Source: Heyndrickxia acidicola
GTDB lineage: Bacteria; Bacillota; Bacilli; Bacillales; Bacillaceae_C
DNA: 64,000 bases
Direction: 5' to 3'
NCBI RefSeq assembly: GCF_001636425.1
Contig: NZ_KV440953.1
Location: forward strand, 3,964,001 to 4,028,000
Shown here: one piece after another, positions 52,970 to 62,832 of the stretch
How the letters are laid out: every line of letters starts with the position of its first letter
Position numbering within the stretch: the stretch's first letter is position 1
Made by a program: the position numbers and the translations under genes
Notes under the pieces: generated by a model
Database searches by the model: none
What the model was told of the DNA's origin: nothing
The model's input: the letters and a program-made list of their open reading frames with translations, nothing else

Positions 52970-53573
52970 TGCATATGATAAGAATCTTGCCTGGCATTTC
53001 ATGAGAATTAAGAAGGAAGATCGCCAAAAACGAAGAGGGCATAATAGCTTTGTTCTTTGGTTTACGGGGCTCTCAGGGTCGGGTAAATCCACCCTTGCCA
53101 GCTGTGTAGAAGAAAAATTATTTTCGATGGGCATAGCCACCTATGTTCTGGATGGTGATAACGTTCGCCTGGGGCTAAATAAGGACTTAGGGTTCAGCCA
53201 GCAGGACCGAACAGAAAACATTCGAAGAATCGGTGAAGTGTCTAAATTATTTATTGATGCCGGTATTGTTACACTAACCGCTTTTATTTCTCCCTATAAG
53301 TCTGACCGGCAGCTGGTAAGAAGCCTGCTGGAAGAGGGAGAATTTATAGAAATCTATACAAAGTGCTCCATCGAAGCATGTGAAAAAAGAGACCCAAAAG
53401 GATTTTATAAACTGGCCAGGCAGGGTAAAATTTCTGACTTTACCGGTATTTCGTCCCCGTATCAACCTCCAAGGCAGCCTGAGATCACCATCGACACTGA
53501 ACTGCAATCTGCTGATGAAGGGGCGGATGACATCATTCAATATTTGATTAAGCATGAGTATTTAACTAGATAA
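52962..53573 (+). CDS. cysC: Adenylylsulfate kinase
   Basis: A 203-residue APS kinase that makes PAPS. Walker [10 protein letters not shown] (about 36-44), [20 protein letters not shown] with the APS-binding Arg/Asn residues, [19 protein letters not shown], and the lid [23 protein letters not shown] 52962 lies inside the last codons of sat. The pair yields PAPS, the donor for the sulfotransferase at 36077; in an assimilatory operon one would expect PAPS reductase nearby, which is absent in this window. Confidence 0.94.
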   Translation: MSDAYDKNLAWHFMRIKKEDRQKRRGHNSFVLWFTGLSGSGKSTLASCVEEKLFSMGIATYVLDGDNVRLGLNKDLGFSQQDRTENIRRIGEVSKLFIDAGIVTLTAFISPYKSDRQLVRSLLEEGEFIEIYTKCSIEACEKRDPKGFYKLARQGKISDFTGISSPYQPPRQPEITIDTELQSADEGADDIIQYLIKHEYLTR

Positions 53574-53603
53574 AATAGGGGATTAAAGTGGGGTATCCGG
53601 AGC

Positions 53604-53640
53604 CATGAGGATGATAGCTAATTTTGTTCATCCTCCGTTT
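53604..53640 (+). terminator. Terminator-like hairpin after cysC
   Basis: GAGGATGA and TCATCCTC around a 12-base loop, a T run within 20 bases. Confidence 0.6.
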
Positions 53641-53667
53641 CGGACATAAAAATCTTTTTTTTACATA

Positions 53668-53814
53668 GGCTTTTTTCGTAAACTTTGTTGCTATTTGTAC
53701 TGAAGAAATAATAAAACACTAGTTTCAGTATACAAGCTTTTGAATATTGGCTGAAAAGATCTCGGATGACTGACAGAATACGAATTTATCCATTTTACGA
53801 AAAGCGTCAATAAA
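53668..53814 (-). mobile_element. GGCT-family element in reverse orientation, partly decayed
   Basis: Left GGCTTTTTTCGTAAACTTTG then TTGC is a perfect copy of the right terminus inverted; the other end TTTTACGAAAAGCGTC is damaged. Confidence 0.65.
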
Positions 53815-53879
53815 CAATAAAATCCGGTTTCCTAGCCCATTATGTTTCGCAGAAGTAGTTAACCTTATGTATTTGGCCT

Positions 53880-54290
53880 AACTTTTCCAATTCAAATTTG
53901 GAAGGGCCCCTTCACAAAACATTAGATTCTTTTTACGATCTAATTTATAAATAATAAACGTGTCTCTTTTCTTAGCTATATTAAGGCTCTTTGTAATTCT
54001 TCTCGCGCTGCTTTTGACCCACTTCGTTTCTCTAAGTAAAATTCTACTGGCTCCCCATGGACAGCTGCGTAATTTTCTATCCCTGCATGTTCAATTGTTG
54101 AGCTTCTGTTGATACCTTGGCATATCTATGACACGTAATAAATCTCTTGTCATACGTTTTATGTACTTTCACCAATAGATGAGTTTGTACGTTCGTTTTA
54201 TAGACAATTAAAGGCATTAACTATGGGTTAGATCTAAAATAAGTGTTGTTTTAGAATCCAGTACAATACAAGAAGACTTCTTGTAAAGAA
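53880..54290 (-). pseudogene. Unidentified gene remnant
   Basis: On the minus strand a coherent tail reads IENYAAVHGEPVEFYLEKRS then SGSKAAREELQRALI to a stop at 53976-53978. Upstream the text continues in another frame (YDKRFITCHRYAKVSTEAQQ). It is frame-broken and lacks a start. Parent protein not recognised. Confidence 0.4.
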
Positions 54291-54306
54291 AGCGCTCTTT
54301 TGATTA

Positions 54307-54534
54307 ATGCAGAAGTTCCACGAAGCAAAATTCACAAAAATCAATATCCCTTTGATATTTTCTGCAATCAGATTTTCTATACTCCATTTTCTATTATTAA
54401 AATCTCATCTTGATTTAATAACCATAGACACTAAAGGAGAGGAGATACCATCAATATTAAAGGGATCCATACGTGGGATATTCAGTACAATATCCTTGCA
54501 AATACAATACGCCATTAAAAATAAAATCCTTTAA
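54307..54534 (+). pseudogene. Possible FkbM-type methyltransferase remnant
   Basis: A 75-codon frame with LDLITIDTKGEEIPSILKGS, which resembles the D-xxxIDxEGxExxxLKG motif of FkbM methyltransferases. Nothing of the rest of the domain is present and no ribosome site is seen. Confidence 0.3.
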
Positions 54535-54675
54535 GAAAATCATAATTTGAAACGTGTCTTTGAGAAATAAGTAAACCTTTTAGTTGACAAAAAACCCGTT
54601 GATGGTTTTTATTTGCAAATGAGTATTTGATTTCTAATACAACTATTCTGTTAAATAAAAACGTTTAGGAACATA

Positions 54676-54974
54676 ATGTCAACTTGCATTAGTAAGCATG
54701 TGATAGCAACCATTAAAGATTCCGAGACCGTTTCTCTTTTTAAATTTACATTAGGGCTATCTAATAAGCATATGAAAAAAATAGAAAGTATTCACAAGGA
54801 TTTACCGAGGCAGATGTAAACCTAAATGCTCCTCCCTTATTTACAGCAAAGTTTTGGCTAATTTATATACATCATATGACCATGCACGGCTTAGCTGGAT
54901 ATACTTTTTCTTTTAATGTATCTGCCAGAAAAGATATAAGAGACCATTTTTATGAATGCATATCTTTACATTAA
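54676..54974 (+). pseudogene. Frameshifted DUF3231-like gene fragment
   Basis: First frame MSTCISKHVIATIKDSETVS, LFKFTLGLSNKHMKKIESIH, then TAA. The next frame carries on GFTEADVNLNAPPLFTAKFW, LIYIHHMTMHGLAGYTFSFN, VSARKDIRDHFYE. Together they follow the DUF3231 pattern (SKH..., then FTEEDVNLxAPxLF and SARxDIRxxF). About one repeat of the normally longer protein is left. Confidence 0.6.
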
Positions 54975-55057
54975 ATTGATGACATCCTGTTATCTAAAGA
55001 TATTTATCAGCGGTCCCCTTTCCACGGAAAACAAGAGCAAACCCATGTTGATTTTCA

Positions 55058-55185
55058 CTGGAAGCACTTCTTTTCGCTTCAATCAACCTTTAAGTTAAAT
55101 CAAGATTGGGAATGTACATAGGCAGCGTTTTAATCATCTTGACGGTTGAGTTTCACCCCAAATACGTGCTTTCCGCGAGCGTAAT
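55058..55185. repeat. Partial copy of the dispersed GC-rich repeat
   Basis: CTTCTTTTCGCTTCAATCAA, CCTTTAAGTTAAATCAAGAT and GTGCTTTCCGCGAGCG match 45515-45790. Confidence 0.6.
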
Positions 55186-55309
55186 AGGCAAGGGCAACAA
55201 CCTACATAAAAAAATTTTATAGAACATCTGATAAAAACTAATCAAAATGCACTCAAAAGAGGATAACCATTTGTCTTTGCAGAATAATGCAATATTTAGG
55301 AGATGGGGG

Positions 55310-56122
55310 ATGGGTGTGAACAGGGTAGTCAACTACTATAATCAATTTGATGAATGGGGGCGTCTTGATCGCGAGCCTATAGAATTTAAAGTGAACTGGC
55401 ACTACATCAATCGTTATTTGCCTGCCGGCGGACGAATTTTGGATAATGGGGCAGGGCCAGGTAAATATTCAATGAAGCTTGCAGAGAAAGGCTTTCGGGT
55501 AACGGTAACCGATTTGACGCCACGCTTTGTCAGAATGGCAGAAGAAAGAGCAGAGGAGCTGGGGCTGAGGACACAATTCGATGGATTTTATGCAGCGGAT
55601 GCCAGATGGCTTAGTGAACTTGACGATCATCAATTTGATGCGGTGCTGATGCTTGGACCCATGTATCATCTGCAGGAAGAACCGGATCGCATTCAGGCGG
55701 TTAAAGAGCTTTATCGTGTGACAAAGGCGGAGGGTATTGTTTTCGTGGCATTTATGCCAAGACAGCGGCATATGCTTTCTTCCCTGCTTGCCCCTGAAAA
55801 TTGGAAGCCGAATCACTCTTCCCATAAAATTAAGGAATTTATGCAAACAGGCTGTTTCAACCACGAGGATGCCGGACGTTTTACGGGAGCGTATTATTTT
55901 AATATAGAAGAAATTCAGCCATTTATGGAAAGGCAAGGCTTTGAACCCCTTGCGCTCATTGGTTCAAACGTAGGAACATTTTTATCTGGAGAAGCACTGA
56001 CATATTGGCGCGATAAAGGAGAAGAAGAGAAAATCACCGACTTGCTGATAGATAAAGCAAGTGATCCTTATCTGCTGGGAGCCTCTTCACATCTTCTTTA
56101 TATTGGAAAGAAAAAGTTGTAA
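55310..56122 (+). CDS. Class I SAM-dependent methyltransferase
   Basis: A 270-residue methyltransferase of the methyltransferase_11/25 type. Motif I ILDNGAGPGKYSMKLAEKGF (about 43-62), motif II VTVTDLTPRFVRMAEERAEE, FDAVLMLGPMYHLQEEPDRI as motif IV. The frame is open to 55247, but ATG 55310 is chosen because TTAGGAGATGGGGG precedes it. The substrate is unknown. It is followed 30 bases later by the HEAQH gene and probably shares its transcript. Confidence 0.85.
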   Translation: MGVNRVVNYYNQFDEWGRLDREPIEFKVNWHYINRYLPAGGRILDNGAGPGKYSMKLAEKGFRVTVTDLTPRFVRMAEERAEELGLRTQFDGFYAADARWLSELDDHQFDAVLMLGPMYHLQEEPDRIQAVKELYRVTKAEGIVFVAFMPRQRHMLSSLLAPENWKPNHSSHKIKEFMQTGCFNHEDAGRFTGAYYFNIEEIQPFMERQGFEPLALIGSNVGTFLSGEALTYWRDKGEEEKITDLLIDKASDPYLLGASSHLLYIGKKKL

Positions 56123-56152
56123 GCATTGTATAAGTGGAAGGGAGTGAATTCG

Positions 56153-57121
56153 TTGGAACAGAAGGTATTGTCTTATTGTTTAAAAGGGGATGTACTGGGA
56201 GCTTATGAATATTTAAAGCATGCCAAAAAAGGGAATGACATGGAAGCCTTATTCCAGCAATACACGGAACGTTTTTTTCAGCATGAGCCTGTTTATCCCT
56301 ACAAAACCAGTTATCCTTGGATAAAAGAAGTACTAAAGAGTTACTTTGATTATTTTACAGCTGTGCTGGCACGTAAAGAAAATGAGGTGCTCGCTGAAGA
56401 AGTTTTGCTTAACAGGTTATCGAATCTTTTGGCGGATGGCCATTTTGCACATCTGGATGAAGCGGAGGAGGCTCTTGAGAAAAAGTTCCTAGAAAAGGGA
56501 CTTTACTTTCTGGGAGGAGTAACAGCTCCTTATCGAGGCCCTTATATATGGAGAAGGCAGGAAAAGAAGGAATACGAGGTAATCCTGCCGTCCGGCATTC
56601 AAAGGGTGACCGTTTATTTCATGGATGATTTTCTTCTGCACAGCTGGCTGCATTTCGCTACCTTTGGAAAAATGGCAGCAGGCGGATGGGCGAAAAGGGA
56701 AGCCTTGTACTGTGTAAAGAAACGATATGAAAAAATGCTGAATCAGCCCGCTTTTCTTGTATCATTTTTAAAGCATGAGGCCCAGCATTTCAAGGATTAT
56801 CAGGATTTCCCTAGACTTGGTCCTTGTGATCTTGAATACAGAGCAAAGCTTGTAGAATTAATGTATGATCCATCTACAAGCCTGCTAGAAGCATTTTCGA
56901 GACAGGCTGATCCAGCTCCCAACAATCCTCATGCCTATGCCAGCTTTGTCCTTCTTTCAAAGCTCGCTGATATGCTCTTTGGCCATGATGCTAGGGGAGA
57001 AATCATTGACTGGGCAAAAGTGGATAGGGGGGGGGTTCATTCGGCTGCGGGAGAATTATTTGGTCAGCATACTGCTCAATTAACGGAGAAAGGAAAAGAC
57101 ACGGCAGTGGGAGTTATTTAA
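56153..57121 (+). CDS. Unknown protein with an HEAQH zinc-peptidase-like motif
   Basis: A 322-residue soluble protein. SFLKHEAQHFKDYQDFPRLG (near residue 207) fits the HExxH zinc site of metallopeptidases, with E in DLEYRAKLVELMYD about 20 residues later as a possible third ligand (gluzincin spacing). The N-terminal half is helical and unfamiliar (LKGDVLGAYEYLKHAKKG). TTG 56153 is chosen, with GGAAGGGAGTG upstream. It has no signal peptide, so a cytosolic peptidase or a non-catalytic relative is inferred. Confidence 0.6.
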   Translation: MEQKVLSYCLKGDVLGAYEYLKHAKKGNDMEALFQQYTERFFQHEPVYPYKTSYPWIKEVLKSYFDYFTAVLARKENEVLAEEVLLNRLSNLLADGHFAHLDEAEEALEKKFLEKGLYFLGGVTAPYRGPYIWRRQEKKEYEVILPSGIQRVTVYFMDDFLLHSWLHFATFGKMAAGGWAKREALYCVKKRYEKMLNQPAFLVSFLKHEAQHFKDYQDFPRLGPCDLEYRAKLVELMYDPSTSLLEAFSRQADPAPNNPHAYASFVLLSKLADMLFGHDARGEIIDWAKVDRGGVHSAAGELFGQHTAQLTEKGKDTAVGVI

Positions 57122-57241
57122 GATGAATATGTATGTGCACATTCTTTCACCAATGAATAGGGAAAGAATGAAATTTTGTCACCCGCTTTTCAATAATAAT
57201 GATATACTAAAGAAAACGATGTCATTTAATGGGTGATGCAC

Positions 57242-58186
57242 GTGTCGGACGATAAAAGAAACAAAGCAATCGAGGCAGCAAAAATGTACTATCTCCTGGA
57301 TTTTAATCAAAATGAAATTGCGAAAAGACTAGGGGTATCAAGGCCAACTGTTTCGAGGCTTTTGCAAACGGCCAAAAAAGAGGGGATTGTCCAAATCAAA
57401 ATAATGGATACCTCGGAAAATAATGAACAATTATCCGCTGAACTTGAACAAAAGTTCGGTTTAAAAAGAGCAGTGGTGACAGCGGTTCCACAGTTTGAGG
57501 AAACGATTATTAAAAAATACCTGGGTGAAGCTACCGCTGTTTTCTTGGATGGCATTGTAAAAGATGGCGACACAATCGGAGTTACCTGGGGAACCACTAT
57601 CTATCACGTAGCCACCGAACTGAAGCAAAGCCTGGCAAAGGACGTGAAAGTCGTCCAGCTAAAGGGCGGCATCAGCCATTCTGAAAAGCATACCTATGTA
57701 TCGGAAATTTTATATTTATTTGGAAAGGCATTTAACACCACCCCGCTGAATCTTCCGCTCCCTGCCATTGTCGATCATATAGTGGTTAAAAAGGCCATGG
57801 AAGCGGACCGGCATATCCGAAAAATCCTCGATACAGGGAAAAATGCCAATATCGCCTTGTTTACAATCGGGCCGATTAAACCGGATTCTCTTTTATTTCA
57901 ACTGGGATACTTTGGAAAAGAAGATCTTGATGCGATTTATTCCAAAGCGGTAGGCGATATTTCTTCCCGTTTCTTCGACGGAGACGGTAATATCTGCAAT
58001 GAAAGCCTGAATGAGAGAACGCTTGGCATCGATTTATGCGAGTTAAAGGAGAAAGAGTATTCGATCATAGTGGCGGGCGGCCCTGATAAGATTAATGGCA
58101 TTTACGGAGCTTTAAAGGGCGGTTTTGGAAACGTACTCATTACAGATCAATATACGGCCCAGTTTTTATTAGATGTAAAGGGCTGA
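57242..58186 (+). CDS. deoR: DeoR, SorC-family repressor of deoxynucleoside catabolism
   Basis: A 314-residue SorC/DeoR-type regulator: HTH FNQNEIAKRLGVSRPTVSRL (about 21-40), then a sugar-binding domain with GVTWGTTIYHVATEL, VQLKGGISHSEKHTYVSEIL, GDISSRFFDGDGNICNESLN and ERTLGIDLCELK. It is a close match to B. subtilis DeoR, which senses deoxyribose-5-phosphate and represses the genes that follow here. GTG 57242 with GGGTG upstream is preferred; ATG 57236 is possible. Separated from pdp by a terminator. Confidence 0.9.
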   Translation: MSDDKRNKAIEAAKMYYLLDFNQNEIAKRLGVSRPTVSRLLQTAKKEGIVQIKIMDTSENNEQLSAELEQKFGLKRAVVTAVPQFEETIIKKYLGEATAVFLDGIVKDGDTIGVTWGTTIYHVATELKQSLAKDVKVVQLKGGISHSEKHTYVSEILYLFGKAFNTTPLNLPLPAIVDHIVVKKAMEADRHIRKILDTGKNANIALFTIGPIKPDSLLFQLGYFGKEDLDAIYSKAVGDISSRFFDGDGNICNESLNERTLGIDLCELKEKEYSIIVAGGPDKINGIYGALKGGFGNVLITDQYTAQFLLDVKG

Positions 58187-58197
58187 AAAAACATAGT

Positions 58198-58223
58198 GCC
58201 TGGCAGCTGCTGCCGGGCTTTTT
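58198..58223 (+). terminator. Rho-independent terminator after deoR
   Basis: GCCTGGCAG CTG CTGCCGGGC then TTTTTTG. Confidence 0.88.
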
Positions 58224-58239
58224 TGTGTTTTAGATTATG

Positions 58240-58340
58240 ATAAAAATCTAAACCTGTGGATACTTTTCTTGTTTTGAAGACGATGACATACATAGCCGAT
58301 TAGCAAGGCGCTTGCGCTTTTCTTAGCGGATCTGCTGCAA
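58240..58340. repeat. Fragment of a second dispersed Bacillus repeat
   Basis: GCAAGGCGCTTGCGCTTTTC is the inverse of the AAAAGCGxAAGCGCC motif that also begins the structured sequence at 60733. Intergenic; no gene seen up to 58600. Confidence 0.45.
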
Positions 58341-58604
58341 AAGTACTGAACCTTTTGTTTTACCTCCTCTTCTTAAATCAAGCATCGGCTAAGTCTTTAA
58401 TACTAGTGCAGCTGTTAAATCTTTTGTCAGCAATTCCGTTTGTTAGACACTATTTAAAGCATAATAGCAGCCAGATTTATTATAAGAAAACAGCTAGTTA
58501 TAAGTGACCTTCGGCAGGAACTCTGCTTCTGTTTTTTTCTTACATTTAACTTCCACTCATGGAAATAAAAGTGTTTTACAAATGTGCAAAAAGTTGTGTA
58601 CATA

Positions 58605-58704
58605 TGTTCAATGCTTGTGTTATAGTAATTTTGTGCTAGACAAAAACGTAAATTGAATGTTATTTCACACTGTATGTAAGCGTTCACTGCTTCATTCAAT
58701 TTTT
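58605..58704 (+). promoter_or_regulatory. pdp operon control region: cre and putative DeoR half-sites
   Basis: 58674-58688 (ATGTAAGCGTTCACT) fits the CcpA cre consensus at 13 of 15 positions. TTCAAT at about 58606, ATTGAAT at about 58652 and TTCATTCAAT at about 58693 are candidate DeoR half-sites (ATTGAA/TTCAAT). This predicts induction by deoxyribose-5-phosphate and catabolite repression. Confidence 0.65.
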
Positions 58705-58726
58705 TCATATATGGGGGAATCCTAAA

Positions 58727-60028
58727 ATGAGAATGGTTGACTTAATTGAAAAAAAGAGAAATGGCGAAGAACTTTCAAAACAAGAGATTGATTTTATGAT
58801 AAAAGGCTATACAAATAATGAGATCCCGGATTATCAAATGTCAGCATTTGCAATGGCTGTCTTTTTCCAGGGAATGACTAAGGGAGAAAGGGTGAACCTG
58901 ACACAAGCAATGGTGGAGTCAGGCGACCAAATCGACCTGTCAGGCATTCAAGGGATCAAAGTAGATAAGCATAGTACTGGAGGAGTAGGTGATACTACTA
59001 CATTAGTACTGGCTCCGCTCGTTGGTGCTCTCGGTGTTCCTGTTGCGAAAATGTCAGGAAGAGGATTGGGGCATACAGGCGGAACAATTGATAAACTTGA
59101 ATCTGTTCCTGGGTTCCACGTAGAGATTACAAATGATGAATTTATCCGCCTTGTGAATGAGAATAAAATTGCTGTTATCGGCCAGAGTGCCAACTTAACA
59201 CCGGCAGATAAAAAGCTTTATGGACTGCGCGATGTAACGGCAACGGTTGATTCCATTCCATTGATTGCAAGCTCCATTATGAGCAAGAAAATTGCAGCAG
59301 GGGCGGATGCCATTGTCCTGGATGTAAAAACAGGCAATGGTGCTTTCATGAAAAACCTTGATGATGCAAAAGAATTGGCACAAGCAATGGTTGAAATCGG
59401 CAATGGCGTAGGCAGAAATACAAAGGCCATTATCTCGGATATGAGCCAGCCTCTTGGATTCGCAGTAGGAAATGCGCTAGAGGTAAAAGAAGCCATTGAT
59501 ACACTTAAGGGTGAAGGGCCAGAAGACCTTCATGAGCTTTGCTTATCCCTTGGCAGCCATATGGTGACATTGGCAGGAAAGGCTGCTTCTCTTGAAGAAG
59601 CAAGGAATATGCTCGAAGAAGTAATGAAAAACGGAAAAGCCCTTGAAACCTTTAAAACCTTCCTTGCTTCACAGGGAGGAGATGCAACTGTAGTGGATCA
59701 GCCTGAAAAGCTTCCGACAGCAGAATTTGTGATTGAGGTACCTGCGAAGGAAAAGGGATATGTTTCTGAAATTACTGCTGAAAGCATTGGGATTGCCGCT
59801 ATGATGCTCGGTGCCGGACGCTTGACGAAGGAATCTGACATTGATCTTGCTGTGGGGGTTATGCTCAATAAAAAGGTTGGGGATATGGTAAATGAAGGCG
59901 AAGCGATTGCCTATATCCACAGCAATACAAAAGATGTCAAAGAGGTAATGGACAAAATCTACTCAGCTTACCAGGTTGTAAACGAAAAAGTAGATGCTCC
60001 AACACTTATTTATACAGAAATCCAATAA
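58727..60028 (+). CDS. pdp: Pyrimidine-nucleoside phosphorylase
   Basis: A 433-residue phosphorylase that splits thymidine, deoxyuridine or uridine with phosphate to base and (deoxy)ribose-1-phosphate. Seen: [20 protein letters not shown] with the phosphate-binding [85 protein letters not shown]. Length equals the B. subtilis enzyme. First gene of pdp-deoC-cdd-nupC behind a cre. GGGGGAATC precedes ATG. Confidence 0.95.
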   Translation: MRMVDLIEKKRNGEELSKQEIDFMIKGYTNNEIPDYQMSAFAMAVFFQGMTKGERVNLTQAMVESGDQIDLSGIQGIKVDKHSTGGVGDTTTLVLAPLVGALGVPVAKMSGRGLGHTGGTIDKLESVPGFHVEITNDEFIRLVNENKIAVIGQSANLTPADKKLYGLRDVTATVDSIPLIASSIMSKKIAAGADAIVLDVKTGNGAFMKNLDDAKELAQAMVEIGNGVGRNTKAIISDMSQPLGFAVGNALEVKEAIDTLKGEGPEDLHELCLSLGSHMVTLAGKAASLEEARNMLEEVMKNGKALETFKTFLASQGGDATVVDQPEKLPTAEFVIEVPAKEKGYVSEITAESIGIAAMMLGAGRLTKESDIDLAVGVMLNKKVGDMVNEGEAIAYIHSNTKDVKEVMDKIYSAYQVVNEKVDAPTLIYTEIQ

Positions 60029-60055
60029 TGAACCACCAGAAAGGAAGTAAAAGAG

Positions 60056-60730
60056 ATGTCTAAAGAACTAGCAAAATTAATTGACCATACACTATTAAAA
60101 GCTGATGCCACTGAGGCAGAAGTAAACAAATTAATCAAAGAAGCAAAAGAAAATCTATTCGCATCTGTCTGCATTAATCCAGTTTGGGTTAAAACGGCTG
60201 CAGAACAATTAAAAGAGACTCCTGAAGTGAAAGTATGTACTGTAATTGGCTTTCCTCTTGGAGCAACTACTTCAGAAGTTAAGGCTTTTGAAACAGCTAA
60301 TGCAATTGAAAATGGTGCTGATGAGGTAGATATGGTCATCAACATCAGTGCGCTGAAGGACAAAAAATATGACATCGTTGAAAACGATATTAAAGCAGTA
60401 GTAGATGCGGCTAAAGGCAAAGCACTTACAAAAGTAATCATTGAAACATGCCTGCTTACAGACGAAGAAAAGGTAAAAGCCTGCGAACTAGCAGTAAAAG
60501 CTGGCGCTGATTTCGTTAAAACTTCAACAGGTTTCTCAACGGGCGGCGCTACAGCAGAAGATATAGCATTAATGAGAAAAACAGTTGGCGAAAACGTGGG
60601 TGTTAAAGCATCAGGCGGAGTACGCAGCGTGGAAGATGCAGAAAACATGGTAAAAGCAGGAGCAACCCGAGTCGGTGCAAGCTCTGGTGTTGCCATCGTA
60701 AACGGCCAAAAATCAAACGCTAGTTACTAA
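60056..60730 (+). CDS. deoC: Deoxyribose-phosphate aldolase
   Basis: A 224-residue class I aldolase that splits deoxyribose-5-phosphate into acetaldehyde and glyceraldehyde-3-phosphate. [38 protein letters not shown], the Schiff-base lysine in [15 protein letters not shown] and VKASGGVRS are all present. AGAAAGGAAG precedes ATG, 27 bases after pdp. The long minus-strand ORF opposite is a shadow. Confidence 0.95.
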   Translation: MSKELAKLIDHTLLKADATEAEVNKLIKEAKENLFASVCINPVWVKTAAEQLKETPEVKVCTVIGFPLGATTSEVKAFETANAIENGADEVDMVINISALKDKKYDIVENDIKAVVDAAKGKALTKVIIETCLLTDEEKVKACELAVKAGADFVKTSTGFSTGGATAEDIALMRKTVGENVGVKASGGVRSVEDAENMVKAGATRVGASSGVAIVNGQKSNASY

Positions 60731-60732
60731 GA

Positions 60733-60925
60733 AAAGCGGAAGGGACCCGCTAATCGGCGACCAGCATATGCCAGACCGTCAAGAAGGTTTGCCTTTTAAC
60801 CTTCATGGCGGTAAGGCATATGACCTCGAGCCGATGGAACCTTCCAACTGAACTGGACAAGCCCTGTAATACACTGCAGGCCGGAAAGCTTAAGCCGCTA
60901 ACCGGCCGCAGATTTCCTTTAGATC
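60733..60925 (+). repeat. Long structured intergenic element between deoC and cdd
   Basis: Starts GAAAAGCGGAAGGGACCCGC, like the AAAAGCGGAAGCGCC repeats of Bacillus. It folds into one long arm of nested stems: GGAAGG with CCTTCC, CGGC with GCCG, GCATATGCC with GGCATATG, and CCGTCAAGAAGGTT with AACCTTCATGGCGG. A second small stem is GCAGGCCGG with CCGGCCGC. It lies inside a transcript, so it should form RNA structure. Confidence 0.75.
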
Positions 60926-60929
60926 ATAG

Positions 60930-61343
<414 letters not shown>

Positions 61344-61435
61344 TTGAAAGCATGCATTTTTTTATCATGGTGCTGAAAGCGCATGCACCGCTTATTACAT
61401 GCCTTGTATAACGGGCAAACAACTTGGAGGACAAC

Positions 61436-62617
61436 ATGAAATATATCATTGCGATTATTGGTTTAATTATTGTTCTGGGCCTTGCCTTCATTGCGAGTAA
61501 CAATAAAAAACAAATCAAGTATAAACCAGTTCTGCTTATGATTGTGATTCAGATCGCATTGTCAGCGTTATTGCTAAATACAAAATTTGGTTATTATTTG
61601 ATTAAGGGATTTGCCGATGTCTTTTCGAAACTGCTTACGTATGCAGGATCCGGAATAGACTTTGTGTTCGGAGGAATTGCTAACAAAGGTGAATCACCAT
61701 TTTTCTTAGAAGTTTTGCTTCCTATCGTCTTTATTTCCGTTCTAATTGGTATTTTTCAATATTTACGCATCCTGCCTTTCATCATGAAATGGCTGGGCTT
61801 TATCCTAAGCAAAGTCAATGGGATGGGGAAATTGGAGTCTTATAACGCTGTAGCATCCGCTATGGTTGGACAATCTGAGGTTTTCATTACGGTCAAAAAA
61901 CAATTAGGCCATTTGCCTCCTAACCGTCTTTATACACTTTGTGCGAGTGCGATGTCAACCGTATCAATGTCTATCGTTGGCGCATACATGACAATGATTC
62001 AGCCTAAGTATGTGGTAACAGCTCTTGTGATTAACCTGTTCGGCGGCTTTATCATTTCTTCTATTATTAATCCGTACACAGTAAAAAAAGAAGAAGACCT
62101 TGTTGAAATCCTAGAAGATGAAAGACAGTCCTTCTTCGAAATGCTGGGCGAGTACATTTTGGACGGATTTAAAGTGGCAATCATTGTAGGGGCGATGCTG
62201 CTTGGATTTGTTGCTTTAATGGCAGCCATCAACGATGTGTTCAATATGATTTTCGGCATTTCATTCCAGCAGATCCTTGGCTATATCTTCTCGCCATTTG
62301 CGTTCATCATGGGTGTGCCTTGGTCAGAAGCAGTCCGTGCAGGCGGTATCATGGCAACAAAGCTTGTTACGAACGAATTCGTAGCAATGATGGATTTAAC
62401 ACAGATTTCATCCAAGTTTGATCCTCGTACACTTGGAATTATCTCTGTATTCCTTGTATCGTTTGCTAACTTCTCATCCATCGGAATTATTGCAGGTGCT
62501 GTAAAAGCCCTTCACGAAAAGAAAGGAAACGTTGTAGCAAAATTCGGCTTAAAGCTTCTGTATGGCGCAACACTTGTCAGTGTGCTTTCAGCGATTATCG
62601 TAAGCTTAGTATTATAA
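61436..62617 (+). CDS. nupC: NupC concentrative nucleoside transporter
   Basis: A 393-residue CNT-family symporter importing pyrimidine nucleosides across the membrane. Motifs: [40 protein letters not shown], the family signature [70 protein letters not shown] 61436 is chosen with CTTGGAGG upstream (a TTG at 61424 is less likely). Last gene of the salvage operon, ended by a strong terminator. Confidence 0.94.
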   Translation: MKYIIAIIGLIIVLGLAFIASNNKKQIKYKPVLLMIVIQIALSALLLNTKFGYYLIKGFADVFSKLLTYAGSGIDFVFGGIANKGESPFFLEVLLPIVFISVLIGIFQYLRILPFIMKWLGFILSKVNGMGKLESYNAVASAMVGQSEVFITVKKQLGHLPPNRLYTLCASAMSTVSMSIVGAYMTMIQPKYVVTALVINLFGGFIISSIINPYTVKKEEDLVEILEDERQSFFEMLGEYILDGFKVAIIVGAMLLGFVALMAAINDVFNMIFGISFQQILGYIFSPFAFIMGVPWSEAVRAGGIMATKLVTNEFVAMMDLTQISSKFDPRTLGIISVFLVSFANFSSIGIIAGAVKALHEKKGNVVAKFGLKLLYGATLVSVLSAIIVSLVL

Positions 62618-62671
62618 TTCTTCCTGTCTGCAGTATAGGAAGTCATATAACAAATATAAAAGTATGCAGCA

Positions 62672-62714
62672 AAAGCATTTCCTCTTTACAGCCGTAAAGA
62701 GGGATTGCTTTTTC
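62672..62714 (+). terminator. Rho-independent terminator after nupC
   Basis: AAAGCATTTCCTCTTTAC and GTAAAGAGGGATTGCTTT around AGCC, followed by TT. Confidence 0.9.
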
Positions 62715-62832
62715 TCATTTTATGCAAAGGCTCTGAGTATTGAATGTTTTTAAAAGAGCCTGACAGTATCAAATAATTTAGTAAGGGAGGTTTTTGCGAA
62801 AAACGCTCTGTTATGCGTATCGCAAAATTATT

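Noticed and set aside
51830-53573. sat-cysC as an ordinary assimilatory sulfate operon
   Set aside because: Not excluded, but no PAPS or sulfite reductase, siroheme genes or sulfate permease of the usual Bacillus operon adjoin; a dedicated PAPS supply fits better.
60010-60696. 228-residue minus-strand ORF opposite deoC
   Set aside because: Shadow of a confident deoC; no start signal and Ser/Ala-rich antisense composition.
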